64,000 nt of DNA from NCBI RefSeq assembly GCF_014297445.1, contig NZ_JACORU010000007.1:62001-126000 (forward strand), read 5' to 3'. Below the pieces are notes generated by a model. The model searched no databases. It was not told the origin of the DNA and was given only the letters and a program-made list of their open reading frames with translations. This stretch comes from Ramlibacter albus. GTDB lineage: Bacteria; Pseudomonadota; Gammaproteobacteria; Burkholderiales; Burkholderiaceae_C. Made by a program: the position numbers and the translations under genes. This document shows, piece after piece, positions 18,670 to 29,751 of the stretch. The first letter of the stretch is position 1. The number at the start of each line of letters is the position of its first letter.

Positions 18670-19594
18670 CGCAGGCGAGCCCGCGAAGGGCTCGCTGCTC
18701 GAGCGCTTCCAGAACAGCCGCAACGCCCTCGGGCTGGCTTTCATGCTGCCCGCGGCGCTGCTGCTGCTGCTGTTCCTCACCTACCCGCTCGGCCTGGGCG
18801 TGTGGCTCGGTTTCACCGACGCCAAGGTCGGCCGCGCGGGCGAGTGGGTGGGGCTGGAGAACTACCAGTTCATCTGGGGCGACTCGGTCACGCGCCTGGC
18901 CCTGTTCAACACCCTCTTCTACACGTTCGTCGCGAGCGTGGCCAAGTTCGGCCTGGGGCTGTGGCTCGCGCTCATCCTCAACCGCAACATCCCGCTGAAG
19001 GCGTTCTTCCGCGCGGTGATCCTGCTCCCGTACATCGTGCCGACGGCGCTGTCCGCCATCGCGTTCTGGTGGATCTACGACGCGCAGTTCTCCATCATCA
19101 GCTGGGTGCTGCTCAAGCTGGGCTGGATCGACAAGTACATCGACTTCCTCGGCGTGCCGTGGAACGCGCGCATCTCCACCATCGTGGCCAACGTGTGGCG
19201 CGGCGTGCCCTTCGTGGCGATCACGCTGCTGGCGGGTTTGCAAACGATCTCCCCCAGCTACTACGAGGCTTCGGCCATCGACGGCGCCACACCGTGGCAG
19301 CAGTTCCGCTACGTGACGCTGCCGCTGCTCACGCCGATCATCGCGGTGGTGATGACGTTCTCGGTGCTGTTCACCTTCACCGACTTCCAGCTGATCTACG
19401 TGCTCACGCGCGGCGGCCCGCTGAATGCGACGCACCTGATGGCGACGCTGTCGTTCCAGCGGGCGATCTCGGGCGGTGCACTCGGCGAAGGCGCGGCGAT
19501 CGCGATCGCGATGGTGCCCTTCCTGCTGGCGGCGATCATGTTCAGTTATTTCGGCCTGCAGCGGCGGGCGTGGCAGCAAGGCGGCAAGGACTGA
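18644..19594 (+). CDS. Sugar ABC transporter permease (MalF/UgpA type)
   Basis: A 316-residue permease with six predicted membrane helices and the cytoplasmic loop EASAIDGATPWQQFRYVTLP, the EAA motif that contacts the ATPase. The GTG start overlaps the end of the binding-protein gene by 26 bases; there is no better start before the first helix (ALGLAFMLPAALLLLLFL). It ends in TGATG overlap with the second permease. Confidence 0.9.
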   Translation: MQSVITRSDAGEPAKGSLLERFQNSRNALGLAFMLPAALLLLLFLTYPLGLGVWLGFTDAKVGRAGEWVGLENYQFIWGDSVTRLALFNTLFYTFVASVAKFGLGLWLALILNRNIPLKAFFRAVILLPYIVPTALSAIAFWWIYDAQFSIISWVLLKLGWIDKYIDFLGVPWNARISTIVANVWRGVPFVAITLLAGLQTISPSYYEASAIDGATPWQQFRYVTLPLLTPIIAVVMTFSVLFTFTDFQLIYVLTRGGPLNATHLMATLSFQRAISGGALGEGAAIAIAMVPFLLAAIMFSYFGLQRRAWQQGGKD

Positions 19595-20475
19595 TGGCAA
19601 GCACGGACGACACCACGCTCAACCCGGGCGGCATGGGCTACCTGGACACGCGCGCAAGCAAGGTCCTGAAGGTGTACCTGCCCCTCGGCGCCTTCGTCTT
19701 CGTGCTGCTCTTCCCGTTCTACTGGATGGGCATCACGTCGTTCAAGCCGAACAACGAGCTGCTCTCGCGCGAGGGCAACCCGTTCTGGGTGGCGTCGCCG
19801 ACGCTGGCGCACTTCCACAAGCTGCTGTTCGAGACGAGCTACCCGCAGTGGATGTGGAACACGCTGCTGGTCTCGGTGGTGTCGACGTTCGCGTCGCTCG
19901 CCGCATCGGTGTTCGCGGCGTATGCGATCGAACGGTTGCGGTTCTCCGGGGCGAAGCACGTGGGCCTCGCGATCTTCCTCGCCTACCTCGTGCCGCCATC
20001 GATCCTCTTCATCCCGCTCGCGTCGGTGGTGTTCCAGCTGGGGCTCTTCGACACGCGGCTCGCGCTGATCCTCACCTATCCCACGTTCCTCATCCCGTTC
20101 TGCACCTGGCTGCTCATGGGGTACTTCCGCTCGATTCCGCACGAGCTGGAGGAATGCGCGCTGATCGATGGCGCGAGCCGCTGGCAGATCCTCACGCGGA
20201 TCATCCTGCCGCTGGCCGTGCCGGGGTTGATCTCCGCGGGCATCTTCGCGTTCACGCTGTCGTGGAACGAGTTCATCTACGCGCTGACCTTCGTGAGTTC
20301 GAGCGAGATCAAGACGCTGCCGGTCGGGGTGGTGACCGAGCTCGTCGAAGGCGACGTTTACCACTGGGGTTCGCTGATGGCGGGTGCGCTGCTGGGGTCG
20401 CTGCCGGTGGCGGTGATCTACTCGTTCTTCGTGGAGTATTACGTGTCGGGCATGACGGGGGCGGTGAAGGAGTAG
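19594..20475 (+). CDS. Sugar ABC transporter permease (MalG/UgpE type)
   Basis: A 293-residue permease with six helices and the EAA loop EECALIDGASRWQILTRIILP. The N-terminal helix VYLPLGAFVFVLLFPFYWM and the ending GMTGAVKE are typical of MalG-type subunits. It completes a four-gene importer (ATPase, binding protein, two permeases) transcribed as one operon. No dedicated regulator is adjacent. Confidence 0.9.
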   Translation: MASTDDTTLNPGGMGYLDTRASKVLKVYLPLGAFVFVLLFPFYWMGITSFKPNNELLSREGNPFWVASPTLAHFHKLLFETSYPQWMWNTLLVSVVSTFASLAASVFAAYAIERLRFSGAKHVGLAIFLAYLVPPSILFIPLASVVFQLGLFDTRLALILTYPTFLIPFCTWLLMGYFRSIPHELEECALIDGASRWQILTRIILPLAVPGLISAGIFAFTLSWNEFIYALTFVSSSEIKTLPVGVVTELVEGDVYHWGSLMAGALLGSLPVAVIYSFFVEYYVSGMTGAVKE

Positions 20476-20533
20476 CGGGGGAACCTATGGCCGGTGGTCG
20501 TCACTGAGGACGTGCCACCCCAAGGATGACTCC

Positions 20534-20986
20534 ATGAACCAAGAGCAATACCTGGCGCTGCTGCGAGACCTCGCGCACGTCGCCTGCCTGTCCGACGCGT
20601 CCAGCCTGCTCACCAGCGGTCGCATCGTCATCGGCGAGCTTGCCACCCTGCTCGTGCACGACCCGAGGTACGACCCCGGATTGCTGCAGGTGCGCTACCG
20701 CCTGGGCGCCGTGCCCGCCGAGTTGCGCGAGGTTGTCCTGCAGGCGCTGCTCGAGGCCAACTATGCGGCAGGCTATGGCGGCGAATGCGTCTTCAGCCTC
20801 ATGCCCGAGTCCGGCGACGCGGTGCTCACCGCCAGGCTCGCGCTTGCTCCCTCGCTATCCGCGCAGGACCTCTGGCAGTCGCTGTCGGACATGGCGCGCC
20901 ATGGCCAGGAAATGTGGCAGCAAATACGCGACGTGGCGCAACCGCCGGTCCAAGGTGTCATGCAGGCCGAGGAGGCGCGGGCATGA
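20534..20986 (+). CDS. CesT-like type III secretion chaperone
   Basis: The 150-residue acidic protein has the alternating helix and strand pattern of CesT/Tir chaperones: an N-terminal amphipathic helix (YLALLRDLAHVACL), the strand block LLVHDPRYDPGLLQVRYRLG, the helix REVVLQALLEANYAAG, then CVFSLMPESGDAVLTARLAL and a C-terminal helix. Such chaperones bind secretion signals of effectors, usually the neighbouring gene. Here the next frame overlaps by 4 bases (ATGA). No secretion apparatus genes are in the window. Family call is by pattern only. Confidence 0.7.
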   Translation: MNQEQYLALLRDLAHVACLSDASSLLTSGRIVIGELATLLVHDPRYDPGLLQVRYRLGAVPAELREVVLQALLEANYAAGYGGECVFSLMPESGDAVLTARLALAPSLSAQDLWQSLSDMARHGQEMWQQIRDVAQPPVQGVMQAEEARA

Positions 20987-21629
20987 TCCCCGGAAATCCA
21001 ACCGGCGCGCAGGGGATGACACAGCCCCTTCTGCGTCCGGAAAGCAAAGCAGACGGGCTGTCCGACGACCTTGCTCCTGCAGCAAGCGAAGCACGCACGG
21101 GCATCGGCGCGCTGCAGCCGGGCGCGCCTGCTGTCTTCGACAGTGGAATGCCGGCGCCGCGGCGGCGCTGACCGCCCTCGACACCATCATCGCGGTCGAC
21201 GACGACAGAGTGCTGCCCTTCCAATATCTGCACCCAAGACTGAACGTGCTGACGTTACGGCTGGCTGAAGCGCTGCCCCTCGAAGAGGCAATGCCGTATT
21301 ACCAAGCGAACTGCCGCCACGTGCCTGCGGGCCGGCGCGATCTCCTTGCGCGGCTGCTCGAACGCGTGCCGCCCGACACGGCACCTGGCGACGGTGTGGA
21401 CAGGTGGATCGCCAACCTCAGCCTGGTGGCCGACTACGACGGCAAGCTTCGCCACCCGCAGACTCAAGCACCGCTGCAGTATCCGCAATGGCTGCATGAC
21501 CTTCGGACTGACGGCCGCGCGGAATGGGAAAGGAACCTGCGGCAGGGCATCGCGCGCGATGCGCAAGTGCGGTGGAGTCCCCCAACCGCGGTCGAGCTCG
21601 ACCGCAGGGGTAATTTCCAGTGGAGGTAG
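20983..21629 (+). pseudogene. Frame-disrupted partner of the CesT-like chaperone
   Basis: An ATG at 20983 opens a 62-residue frame ending at 21171, rich in Pro, Gly, Ala and Ser like a disordered secretion signal. Shifting by one base near 21150 gives a continuous second frame to 21629 (ALTALDTIIAVDDDRVLPFQ, then LTLRLAEALPLEEAMPYY and a C-terminus rich in charged residues). That second frame has no good start codon of its own before a GTG at 21210. I read this as one gene of about 210 codons broken by a frameshift, real or from sequencing. No family is recognised; by position it is a candidate secreted substrate. Confidence 0.5.
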
Positions 21630-21642
21630 ACGGCTCACATAC

Positions 21643-22902
21643 TCAGGCGCCGTCCCACATCGCCGACAGTGGCACCGCAAACATGTCCTCGCCGAACCGC
21701 AGCACCCTCTCGCCGTCGTAGAGCACGACGCCTCTGCGGAAGCTCGGCCCGGCGATTTCCCGCAGCTTGCTCAAGCCCTTGAAGTCGGCTTCGCGCACGG
21801 TGCCCCCCGCCTTCACCTCCACACCGACAACCGCACGAGCGCCGTGTTCGATCACGATGTCGACTTCGTGCCCGTCGCGGTTGCGGAAATGGTGGAACGC
21901 CAGCTCACCGAGGCCGGCGCTGGCCTGGCGGCGCAGTTCCTGCAGCACGAACGTTTCCAGCATGTGACCCAGCAGCTCACGGTCGGCCGCAAGGTCGGCC
22001 TCGCTCACGCGCAGCAGCGCGCACGCAAGGCCCGTGTCGCACAGGTGCAGCTTGGGTGTCTTGACGAGGCGGTCCATGCGCCGCAAGTTCCAGGGGGGCA
22101 GCAGCTCGACCAGGAAGAGCCGCTCCAGCAGCAGCACGTAGTCACGAATGGTGGGCCGGCTGACCTGGAAGGGGCCGGCCAGGTCGCTGATGTTCGCCAG
22201 CTGCGCCGTGCGCGCCGCGCCAAGTTCCATGAGGCGGGGCAGCACGTCGAGCGCCGCGACACGCGCCAGGTCCCTGACGTCGCGTTGCAGCAGGGCCTGA
22301 ACATAGGCCCGGTACCAGTCGCGTCGCCGCCCGGGCGGCCGCGCGAGGGCCGCGGGATACCCGCCGCCCGCGACGCGTACAGCGAGTTCGCTGCCGAGCC
22401 GCGCGTGAGGGGCCCCGGACTCGAATCTCCCCGACAACAGCTCCCCGAGAAAGCCGGCGCCCGTGCGTTCGACCTCGCATTGTGCGAGCGGATGCAAACG
22501 CACTGCCTCCAGCCGGCCGGCGAGCGAGTCCGCCAGCGTGGGCAGCAGCAGGATGTTCGATGATCCCGTCAGCAGGAAGCGGCCCGGCGCACGGTCCTTG
22601 TCGGCGGCCACCTTGAGCGACGTGAACAGGTCGGGCACACGCTGGACTTCGTCGAGCACCATCTTCGCGGGCAGGTCCGCGACGAAGCCGACAGGGTCGG
22701 CTCGTGCCGCATCGGCCAGGTTGTCGTCGTCGAAAGTCAGGTAGCCGTAACCCAGCGGCTCGGCAATCGACTGCGCCAGCGAGGTCTTGCCGCTCTGGCG
22801 GGGGCCGTGCAGCAGCACGACGGGTGTGTCGGCCAGCGCGGTGCGCAGGCTTTCGGCGGCCAGGCGGGGGTAGAAGCCAGCCTCGGGAGCGGGGGAGGAC
22901 AT
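21643..22902 (-). CDS. AAA+ ATPase with DUF4143 domain
   Basis: A 419-residue protein of the stand-alone AAA/DUF4143 family. Walker A is GPRQSGKTSL near residue 34, Walker B KMVLDEVQRVP, sensor LLTGSSN. The C-terminal DUF4143 part has LHLCDTGLACALL, then a nuclease-fold-like block with DGHEVDIVIE and GVEVKAG. Function of the family is poorly known. The ATG at 22902 has no Shine-Dalgarno; a TACAAT box ends eight bases upstream, suggesting a leaderless message. Four 22-bp direct repeats fill the promoter. Confidence 0.85.
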   Translation of the reverse strand: MSSPAPEAGFYPRLAAESLRTALADTPVVLLHGPRQSGKTSLAQSIAEPLGYGYLTFDDDNLADAARADPVGFVADLPAKMVLDEVQRVPDLFTSLKVAADKDRAPGRFLLTGSSNILLLPTLADSLAGRLEAVRLHPLAQCEVERTGAGFLGELLSGRFESGAPHARLGSELAVRVAGGGYPAALARPPGRRRDWYRAYVQALLQRDVRDLARVAALDVLPRLMELGAARTAQLANISDLAGPFQVSRPTIRDYVLLLERLFLVELLPPWNLRRMDRLVKTPKLHLCDTGLACALLRVSEADLAADRELLGHMLETFVLQELRRQASAGLGELAFHHFRNRDGHEVDIVIEHGARAVVGVEVKAGGTVREADFKGLSKLREIAGPSFRRGVVLYDGERVLRFGEDMFAVPLSAMWDGA

Positions 22903-22905
22903 GGC

Positions 22906-22993
22906 GGCTGATTGTAGATTTGGTCTCCGCTAATTGAAAGTATTTGGTCCGCTGATTGAAAGTTTCGATCCGGCTGATTGAAAAGGTTCGAGC
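22906..22993. repeat. Four tandem 22-bp direct repeats
   Basis: Four consecutive 22-base units begin at 22906, 22928, 22950 and 22972. The shared core is GCTGATTGAAAGT, with one A change in the second unit and more drift in the first. A spacing of 22 bp puts every copy on the same face of the helix, as expected for cooperative binding of one protein. The array starts three bases before the ATPase start codon and ends inside the gcv promoter. It lacks the separate spacers of a CRISPR array. Confidence 0.9.
22911..22939 (-). promoter_or_regulatory. Putative promoter of the DUF4143 ATPase gene
   Basis: On the minus strand TTTCAA (22939-22934) and TACAAT (22916-22911) are 17 bases apart. The -10 box ends eight bases before the ATG. 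Both boxes lie inside the 22-bp repeats, so a repeat-binding protein would occlude the promoter. Confidence 0.55.
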
Positions 22994-23004
22994 TTGGGTA
23001 CAAT
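22978..23004 (+). promoter_or_regulatory. Putative promoter of the gcv operon
   Basis: TTGAAA (22978-22983) and TACAAT (22999-23004) are separated by 15 bases, somewhat short. The predicted transcript would start near 23010, exactly where the glycine riboswitch begins. The -35 box is part of the last 22-bp repeat. Confidence 0.6.
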
Positions 23005-23009
23005 CGCGC

Positions 23010-23195
23010 CCGTTCAGGAGAGAGCTTCTTCGCCGAAGCCGCCGAAGGCGACCCAACGCTCAGGCAAAAGGACTGACGAGCATCCCGCAAGGGGTGTCAC
23101 CTTGCTGGAGAGAGAACCGTTCACGACGGTTCCACCGAAGGAGCAAGCCGCGGTAAGCGGTGAATCTCTCAGGTAAAGCGGACGGCAGGGGCGAC
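23010..23195 (+). promoter_or_regulatory. Tandem glycine riboswitch
   Basis: Two glycine aptamers in series. The first (about 23011-23088) has GGAGAGAGC, the GCCGAAGGCG segment and CGCTCAGGCAAAAGGAC. The second (about 23103-23190) has GGAGAGAGAACC, CACCGAAGGAGCAAGCC and ATCTCTCAGGTAAAGCGGAC. These are the conserved core blocks of the gcvT-type RNA. A possible expression platform follows: AGGGGC (23187-23192) can pair with a downstream GCCCCT, enclosing a CCATCGT/ACGATGG hairpin, shortly before the gcvT ribosome binding site. Glycine binding would be expected to turn the operon on. Confidence 0.95.
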
Positions 23196-23242
23196 CCATC
23201 GTGGAGTACGATGGCCCACAAGCCCCTTTGCCGGAGAGCCGC

Positions 23243-24373
23243 TTGAACGCTCCAGAAGAAGAGCTACACAAGACCCCCCTGCATGCGCTGCACCTCGAAC
23301 TCGGTGCGCGCATGGTCCCCTTCGCGGGCTACAGCATGCCCGTCCAGTACCCCGCCGGCCTCATGGCCGAGCACCTGCACACGCGCAGCAGTGCCGGGCT
23401 GTTCGACGTCTCGCACATGGGCCAGCTGAGGCTGGAAGGTCCCGAAGCTGCCACAGGATTCGAGACGCTCATGCCTGTCGACGTGATCGACCTGCCCGTC
23501 GGCAAGCAGCGCTACGGGCTGCTGCTCACGGATGAGGGCACGATCATCGACGACCTGATGTTCTTCAACCGCGGCAAGGACATCTTCGTCATCGTCAACG
23601 GCGCGTGCAAGGCGGGCGACATTGCGCACATCAAGGCAGGCATCGGCTCGCGCTGCGAGGTGATCCCGATGCCGGAGCGCGGACTGCTCGCGCTGCAAGG
23701 CCCGAAGGCCGTCGACGCGCTGAAGCGCCTCGTCCCCGGCGTCGAGAAGCTCGTCTTCATGACGGGCGGCGAATTCCAGTGGCAGGGCAAGGACCTGTTC
23801 ATCACCCGCAGCGGCTACACCGGCGAGGACGGCTTCGAAATCTCGGTGCACGAGGATGCCGCCGATGCGTTTGCACGAGCACTGCTCTCGCAGCCCGAGG
23901 TGAAGCCCATCGGCCTCGGCGCCCGCAACTCGCTGCGCCTCGAAGCGGGCCTGTGCCTCTACGGCAACGACATCGACACCACAACGACGCCCGTCGAAGC
24001 CGCGCTCAACTGGGCGATGCAGAAGGTGCGCCGCACGGGTGGCGCGCGCGCGGGCGGCTTCCCGGGCGCCGACAAGGTGCTGGGCCAGCTCGCCGGCAGC
24101 ACGCCCCTCGAGCGCAAACGCGTCGGCCTCGTCGCGCTCGAGCGCGTGCCCGTGCGGGACCACACCGAGCTGCAGGACGACGCCGGCAACAAGGTCGGCG
24201 AGGTCACGAGCGGCCTGCTCGGGCCGAGCGTCGACAAGCCGATCGCAATGGCCTACGTGCGCAGCGACCTTGCCGCGAACGGCACGCGCCTGAACGCCAT
24301 CGTGCGCGGCCGCAAGGTCCCCATGGAGGTGACGGCCATGCCGTTCATCCCGCCGAATTACCACCGGGGCTGA
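23243..24373 (+). CDS. gcvT: Glycine cleavage system T protein (aminomethyltransferase)
   Basis: The 376-residue protein transfers the methylene group from aminomethyl-lipoyl-GcvH to tetrahydrofolate. Family landmarks are MVPFAGYSMPVQY, FDVSHMGQ, RSGYTGEDGFEISV, RNSLRLEAGLCLYGNDI and the C-terminal RGRKVPMEV. The TTG start at 23243 has GGAGAG just upstream and gives a normal N-terminus; the frame is open farther upstream into the riboswitch but that part is not coding. First gene of gcvT-gcvH-gcvP, under riboswitch control. Confidence 0.95.
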   Translation: MNAPEEELHKTPLHALHLELGARMVPFAGYSMPVQYPAGLMAEHLHTRSSAGLFDVSHMGQLRLEGPEAATGFETLMPVDVIDLPVGKQRYGLLLTDEGTIIDDLMFFNRGKDIFVIVNGACKAGDIAHIKAGIGSRCEVIPMPERGLLALQGPKAVDALKRLVPGVEKLVFMTGGEFQWQGKDLFITRSGYTGEDGFEISVHEDAADAFARALLSQPEVKPIGLGARNSLRLEAGLCLYGNDIDTTTTPVEAALNWAMQKVRRTGGARAGGFPGADKVLGQLAGSTPLERKRVGLVALERVPVRDHTELQDDAGNKVGEVTSGLLGPSVDKPIAMAYVRSDLAANGTRLNAIVRGRKVPMEVTAMPFIPPNYHRG

Positions 24374-24401
24374 ACAAGCCCCTTCAACTCAGGAGAGACC
24401 C

Positions 24402-24779
24402 ATGACCGTCAAGTACACGCCGGAACACGAATGGATCCAGCTCGAAGACCACGAGTCCGCGGTCGTCGGCATCACGCTGCATGCGCAGGACGCACTCGGT
24501 GACGTGGTGTTCGTCGAGCTGCCTGAAGTGGGCCGCGTCTACAAGAAGGGCGAAGTGGCCGGCGTCGTCGAATCCGTGAAGGCCGCGGCCGACGTGTACA
24601 TGCCCATCTCCGGCGAGGTCACCGAGGTGAACGAGGAGCTGCGCAAGGACCCCGCGCTCGCCAACAAGGACCCCATGGGCAAGGGCTGGTTCTTCACCAT
24701 GCTGATCCAGGACATGGCCGAGTTCGACGTCCTGATGGACGAGCCTGATTACCAGAAATTCGTCAAGGAAAACAGCTAA
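24402..24779 (+). CDS. gcvH: Glycine cleavage system H protein
   Basis: A 125-residue lipoyl carrier protein. The lipoylated lysine is in GVVESVKAAADVYMP, and the start YTPEHEWIQLEDHESAVVGI is typical. It shuttles the aminomethyl intermediate between GcvP, GcvT and the lipoamide dehydrogenase, whose gene is not here. AGGAGAG lies upstream of the ATG, 28 bases after gcvT. Confidence 0.96.
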   Translation: MTVKYTPEHEWIQLEDHESAVVGITLHAQDALGDVVFVELPEVGRVYKKGEVAGVVESVKAAADVYMPISGEVTEVNEELRKDPALANKDPMGKGWFFTMLIQDMAEFDVLMDEPDYQKFVKENS

Positions 24780-27674
<2,895 letters not shown>

Positions 27675-27681
27675 ACGGGGT

Positions 27682-27709
27682 TTGCAGCCGCGCCCGGCTC
27701 GCCTATATT
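27682..27709 (+). promoter_or_regulatory. Putative promoter of the cupin gene
   Basis: TTGCAG (27682-27687) and TATATT (27704-27709) are 16 bases apart. The GTG start codon is at 27716, six bases after the -10 box, which predicts a leaderless message. Confidence 0.55.
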
Positions 27710-27715
27710 GAGCGG

Positions 27716-28042
27716 GTGGAGGCCTACCGCATCAAGGACAGCCAGATCGTCGCGCAGGCCGAGGGCCTGCGCGTGATCGACCAGACACTCGCGCCCGGCG
27801 AGTGCGTGCCCTGGCACCTGCACCCCGACACCGACGACTACATCATCTGCCTGCGCGGGGTGGTGGAAATCCGCGAGCTCAACCCCGCGAAGGTCACCAC
27901 GCTCAAGGCCGCCCAGCGCTATCGCGTCCTCAAGCGCCAGCCGCACACCACCATCAACACGTCGGCCGAAGACTGCGAGATCCTCATCGTGCAGGGGCCG
28001 GGCCCGATCGACTCGCGCACCGTCCCCGGCGTCGCTCGCTAA
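27716..28042 (+). CDS. Cupin domain protein
   Basis: A 108-residue single cupin. The first metal-binding motif is ECVPWHLHPDTDDYIICLRG and the second half has RQPHTTINTSAEDCEILIVQ. It could bind a metal and act as a small enzyme or sensor; substrate unknown. The GTG start lacks a Shine-Dalgarno and lies just after a -10 box. A separate promoter follows before the cytochrome gene, so it may not belong to the sulfur operon. Confidence 0.8.
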   Translation: MEAYRIKDSQIVAQAEGLRVIDQTLAPGECVPWHLHPDTDDYIICLRGVVEIRELNPAKVTTLKAAQRYRVLKRQPHTTINTSAEDCEILIVQGPGPIDSRTVPGVAR

Positions 28043-28047
28043 GCCGG

Positions 28048-28076
28048 TTGCGCGTTGCATCCGCGCCGCTTATAGT
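28048..28076 (+). promoter_or_regulatory. Putative promoter of the sulfur-oxidation operon
   Basis: TTGCGC (28048-28053) and TATAGT (28071-28076) are separated by 17 bases. The first gene starts at 28101, giving a short leader of about 18 bases. The following genes overlap or nearly abut, so this promoter may serve the run to soxA. Confidence 0.6.
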
Positions 28077-28100
28077 GGCCCGCCACTACCGAGCACGCGA

Positions 28101-28427
28101 ATGAGAAACAGCCACAAGGCAGTCCACGTCCTCGCATTTGCCGCCGCCCTTTTCGGGTGCAGCGCGGCGTCCTCCCAAAGTTCCAATCCCCTCGCCGTCG
28201 CGCAGCTCGCATCGAGTTGCGCCAACTGCCATGGCACGCAGGGGCGCGCCGCGGACGGCTCGGCGCTGCCGTCGCTGGCGGGCATGCCGAAGGCACAGAC
28301 GATGGAAAGCCTCAGGGCCTTCAAGGCCGGCACCAAGCCTGCGACGATCATGCACCAGCTGTCCAAGGGCTACACCGACGCGCAGCTGGAACAGATCGCC
28401 GACTACTTCGCGGGGCAGAAGAAATGA
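28101..28427 (+). CDS. Class I c-type cytochrome
   Basis: The 108-residue exported cytochrome has one haem site, [11 protein letters not shown] near residue 39, and a distal methionine candidate in [19 protein letters not shown] or [11 protein letters not shown]. The signal region [14 protein letters not shown] could also be a lipoprotein signal. Directly followed, with ATGA overlap, by the flavoprotein gene, it is the natural cytochrome subunit (FccA/SoxE-like) of a flavocytochrome c pair. It could equally take electrons from the molybdenum hydroxylase downstream. Confidence 0.82.
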   Translation: MRNSHKAVHVLAFAAALFGCSAASSQSSNPLAVAQLASSCANCHGTQGRAADGSALPSLAGMPKAQTMESLRAFKAGTKPATIMHQLSKGYTDAQLEQIADYFAGQKK

Positions 28428-29692
28428 AACGCCGCACACTTCTTCATGCATCTGCAGCATTGGGCGTCGCCGCGGGTCTCGGCGGCTGCGCGACGGCCGT
28501 GCCGGCGAAGGCCCGCGTACTCGTCGTCGGCGGCGGCTACGGCGGCGCCACCGCAGCACGCTACGTGCGCATCTTCTCCGACCACAAGGTCGACGTGGTG
28601 ATGGTGGAGCCCAACGCCGCCTTCGTTTCCTGCCCGCTCTCGAACCTCGTGGTCGGCGGCAGCAAGCAGATGGCCGACATCACGGTGCCCTACTCCGGCC
28701 TCACGCGCGCGCACGGCGTGCAGTGGGTGCAGGACACAGTGGCCGCGATCGACTTCGACACGAAGACCGCACGGCTGGCCAATGGCGCCACCATCGCCTA
28801 CGACAAGCTCGTGCTCTCGCCGGGCATCGACTTCATGCCGGACCGTGTCGAAGGCCTCGCCGCGGCCTATACCAGCGGTGCCGCCATCCACGCATGGAAG
28901 GCCGGCCCCGACACGTTGGCCCTGCGCCGCCAACTGGAGGCCATGCCCGATGGCGGCACCTTCGTCATCGCCATCCCCGAGGCGCCCTACCGCTGCCCGC
29001 CCGGCCCGTACGAGCGGGCCTGCCAGGTGGCGTGGTACCTCAAGCGCGCCAAGCCGCGCGCCAAGCTGCTGGTGCTGGACGCCAACCCGGACGTCACTTC
29101 CAAGCCCGCGCTGTTCAAGAAGGCCTGGGCGGACAACTACGCCGGCATCCTCGAATACCGGGCCAACCACAAGCTCACGCGCGTCGATGGCGCGAAACGC
29201 ACGCTCGCGTTCGAAGTGCACGACGAGGTGCGCGCGGACGTGCTGAACGTGCTGCCGCCCATGCGCGCGGGTGCGATCGCCACGCCGCTGGCCACGATGG
29301 CCGGCAACCGCTGGTGCGGCGTCGACTTCCGCACGTTCGAATCGACGGTGCGCAAGGACGTGCACGTGCTGGGCGACTCCACGCTGTCGGCCAGCGGCAT
29401 GCCCAAGAGCGGCCACATGGCCAACCAGCACGGCAAGGTGGCGGCCGCCGCCATCGTGTCGCAGCTCAATGGCTGGGAGCCGCCCGCGGCGCCCGTCATC
29501 AACAACACCTGCTACAGCTTCGTGGACGACCGCAACGTCATCCACGTCGCGAGCGTGCACGAGTACTTCGCGCCCGAAAAGACCTTCCGCATCGTGGCGG
29601 GCTCGGGCGGCGTGAGCACCGCACCCAGCGAAACGGAAGGCTCCTACGCCTTCAACTGGGCGCGCAACATCTGGAGCGACATGCTCGCCTGA
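28424..29692 (+). CDS. fccB: Flavocytochrome c sulfide dehydrogenase flavoprotein subunit (FccB/SoxF)
   Basis: The 422-residue flavoprotein starts with a twin-arginine-like, possibly lipidated signal ([14 protein letters not shown], then LGGC). The FAD motif is [18 protein letters not shown]. The redox cysteine candidates are in [13 protein letters not shown] and [10 protein letters not shown], matching the disulfide of FccB. The ending [18 protein letters not shown] is typical. It oxidises sulfide or protein-bound sulfane sulfur and passes electrons to the cytochrome encoded upstream, in the periplasm. Confidence 0.9.
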   Translation: MKRRTLLHASAALGVAAGLGGCATAVPAKARVLVVGGGYGGATAARYVRIFSDHKVDVVMVEPNAAFVSCPLSNLVVGGSKQMADITVPYSGLTRAHGVQWVQDTVAAIDFDTKTARLANGATIAYDKLVLSPGIDFMPDRVEGLAAAYTSGAAIHAWKAGPDTLALRRQLEAMPDGGTFVIAIPEAPYRCPPGPYERACQVAWYLKRAKPRAKLLVLDANPDVTSKPALFKKAWADNYAGILEYRANHKLTRVDGAKRTLAFEVHDEVRADVLNVLPPMRAGAIATPLATMAGNRWCGVDFRTFESTVRKDVHVLGDSTLSASGMPKSGHMANQHGKVAAAAIVSQLNGWEPPAAPVINNTCYSFVDDRNVIHVASVHEYFAPEKTFRIVAGSGGVSTAPSETEGSYAFNWARNIWSDMLA

Positions 29693-29751
29693 GCAACCCC
29701 TCCCGCAGTAAAGGCAGTAACCCCGCAGTAACCCCGAGGAGTACCAGCAGT

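Noticed and set aside
22906..22993. 22-bp repeats as a CRISPR fragment
   Set aside because: The units are directly adjacent with no unique spacers, they differ from one another, and no cas genes are near.
27716..28042. Cupin gene as part of the sulfur operon
   Set aside because: A good TTGCGC-17-TATAGT promoter lies between it and the cytochrome gene, so the unit is best begun at 28101; linkage is not excluded.
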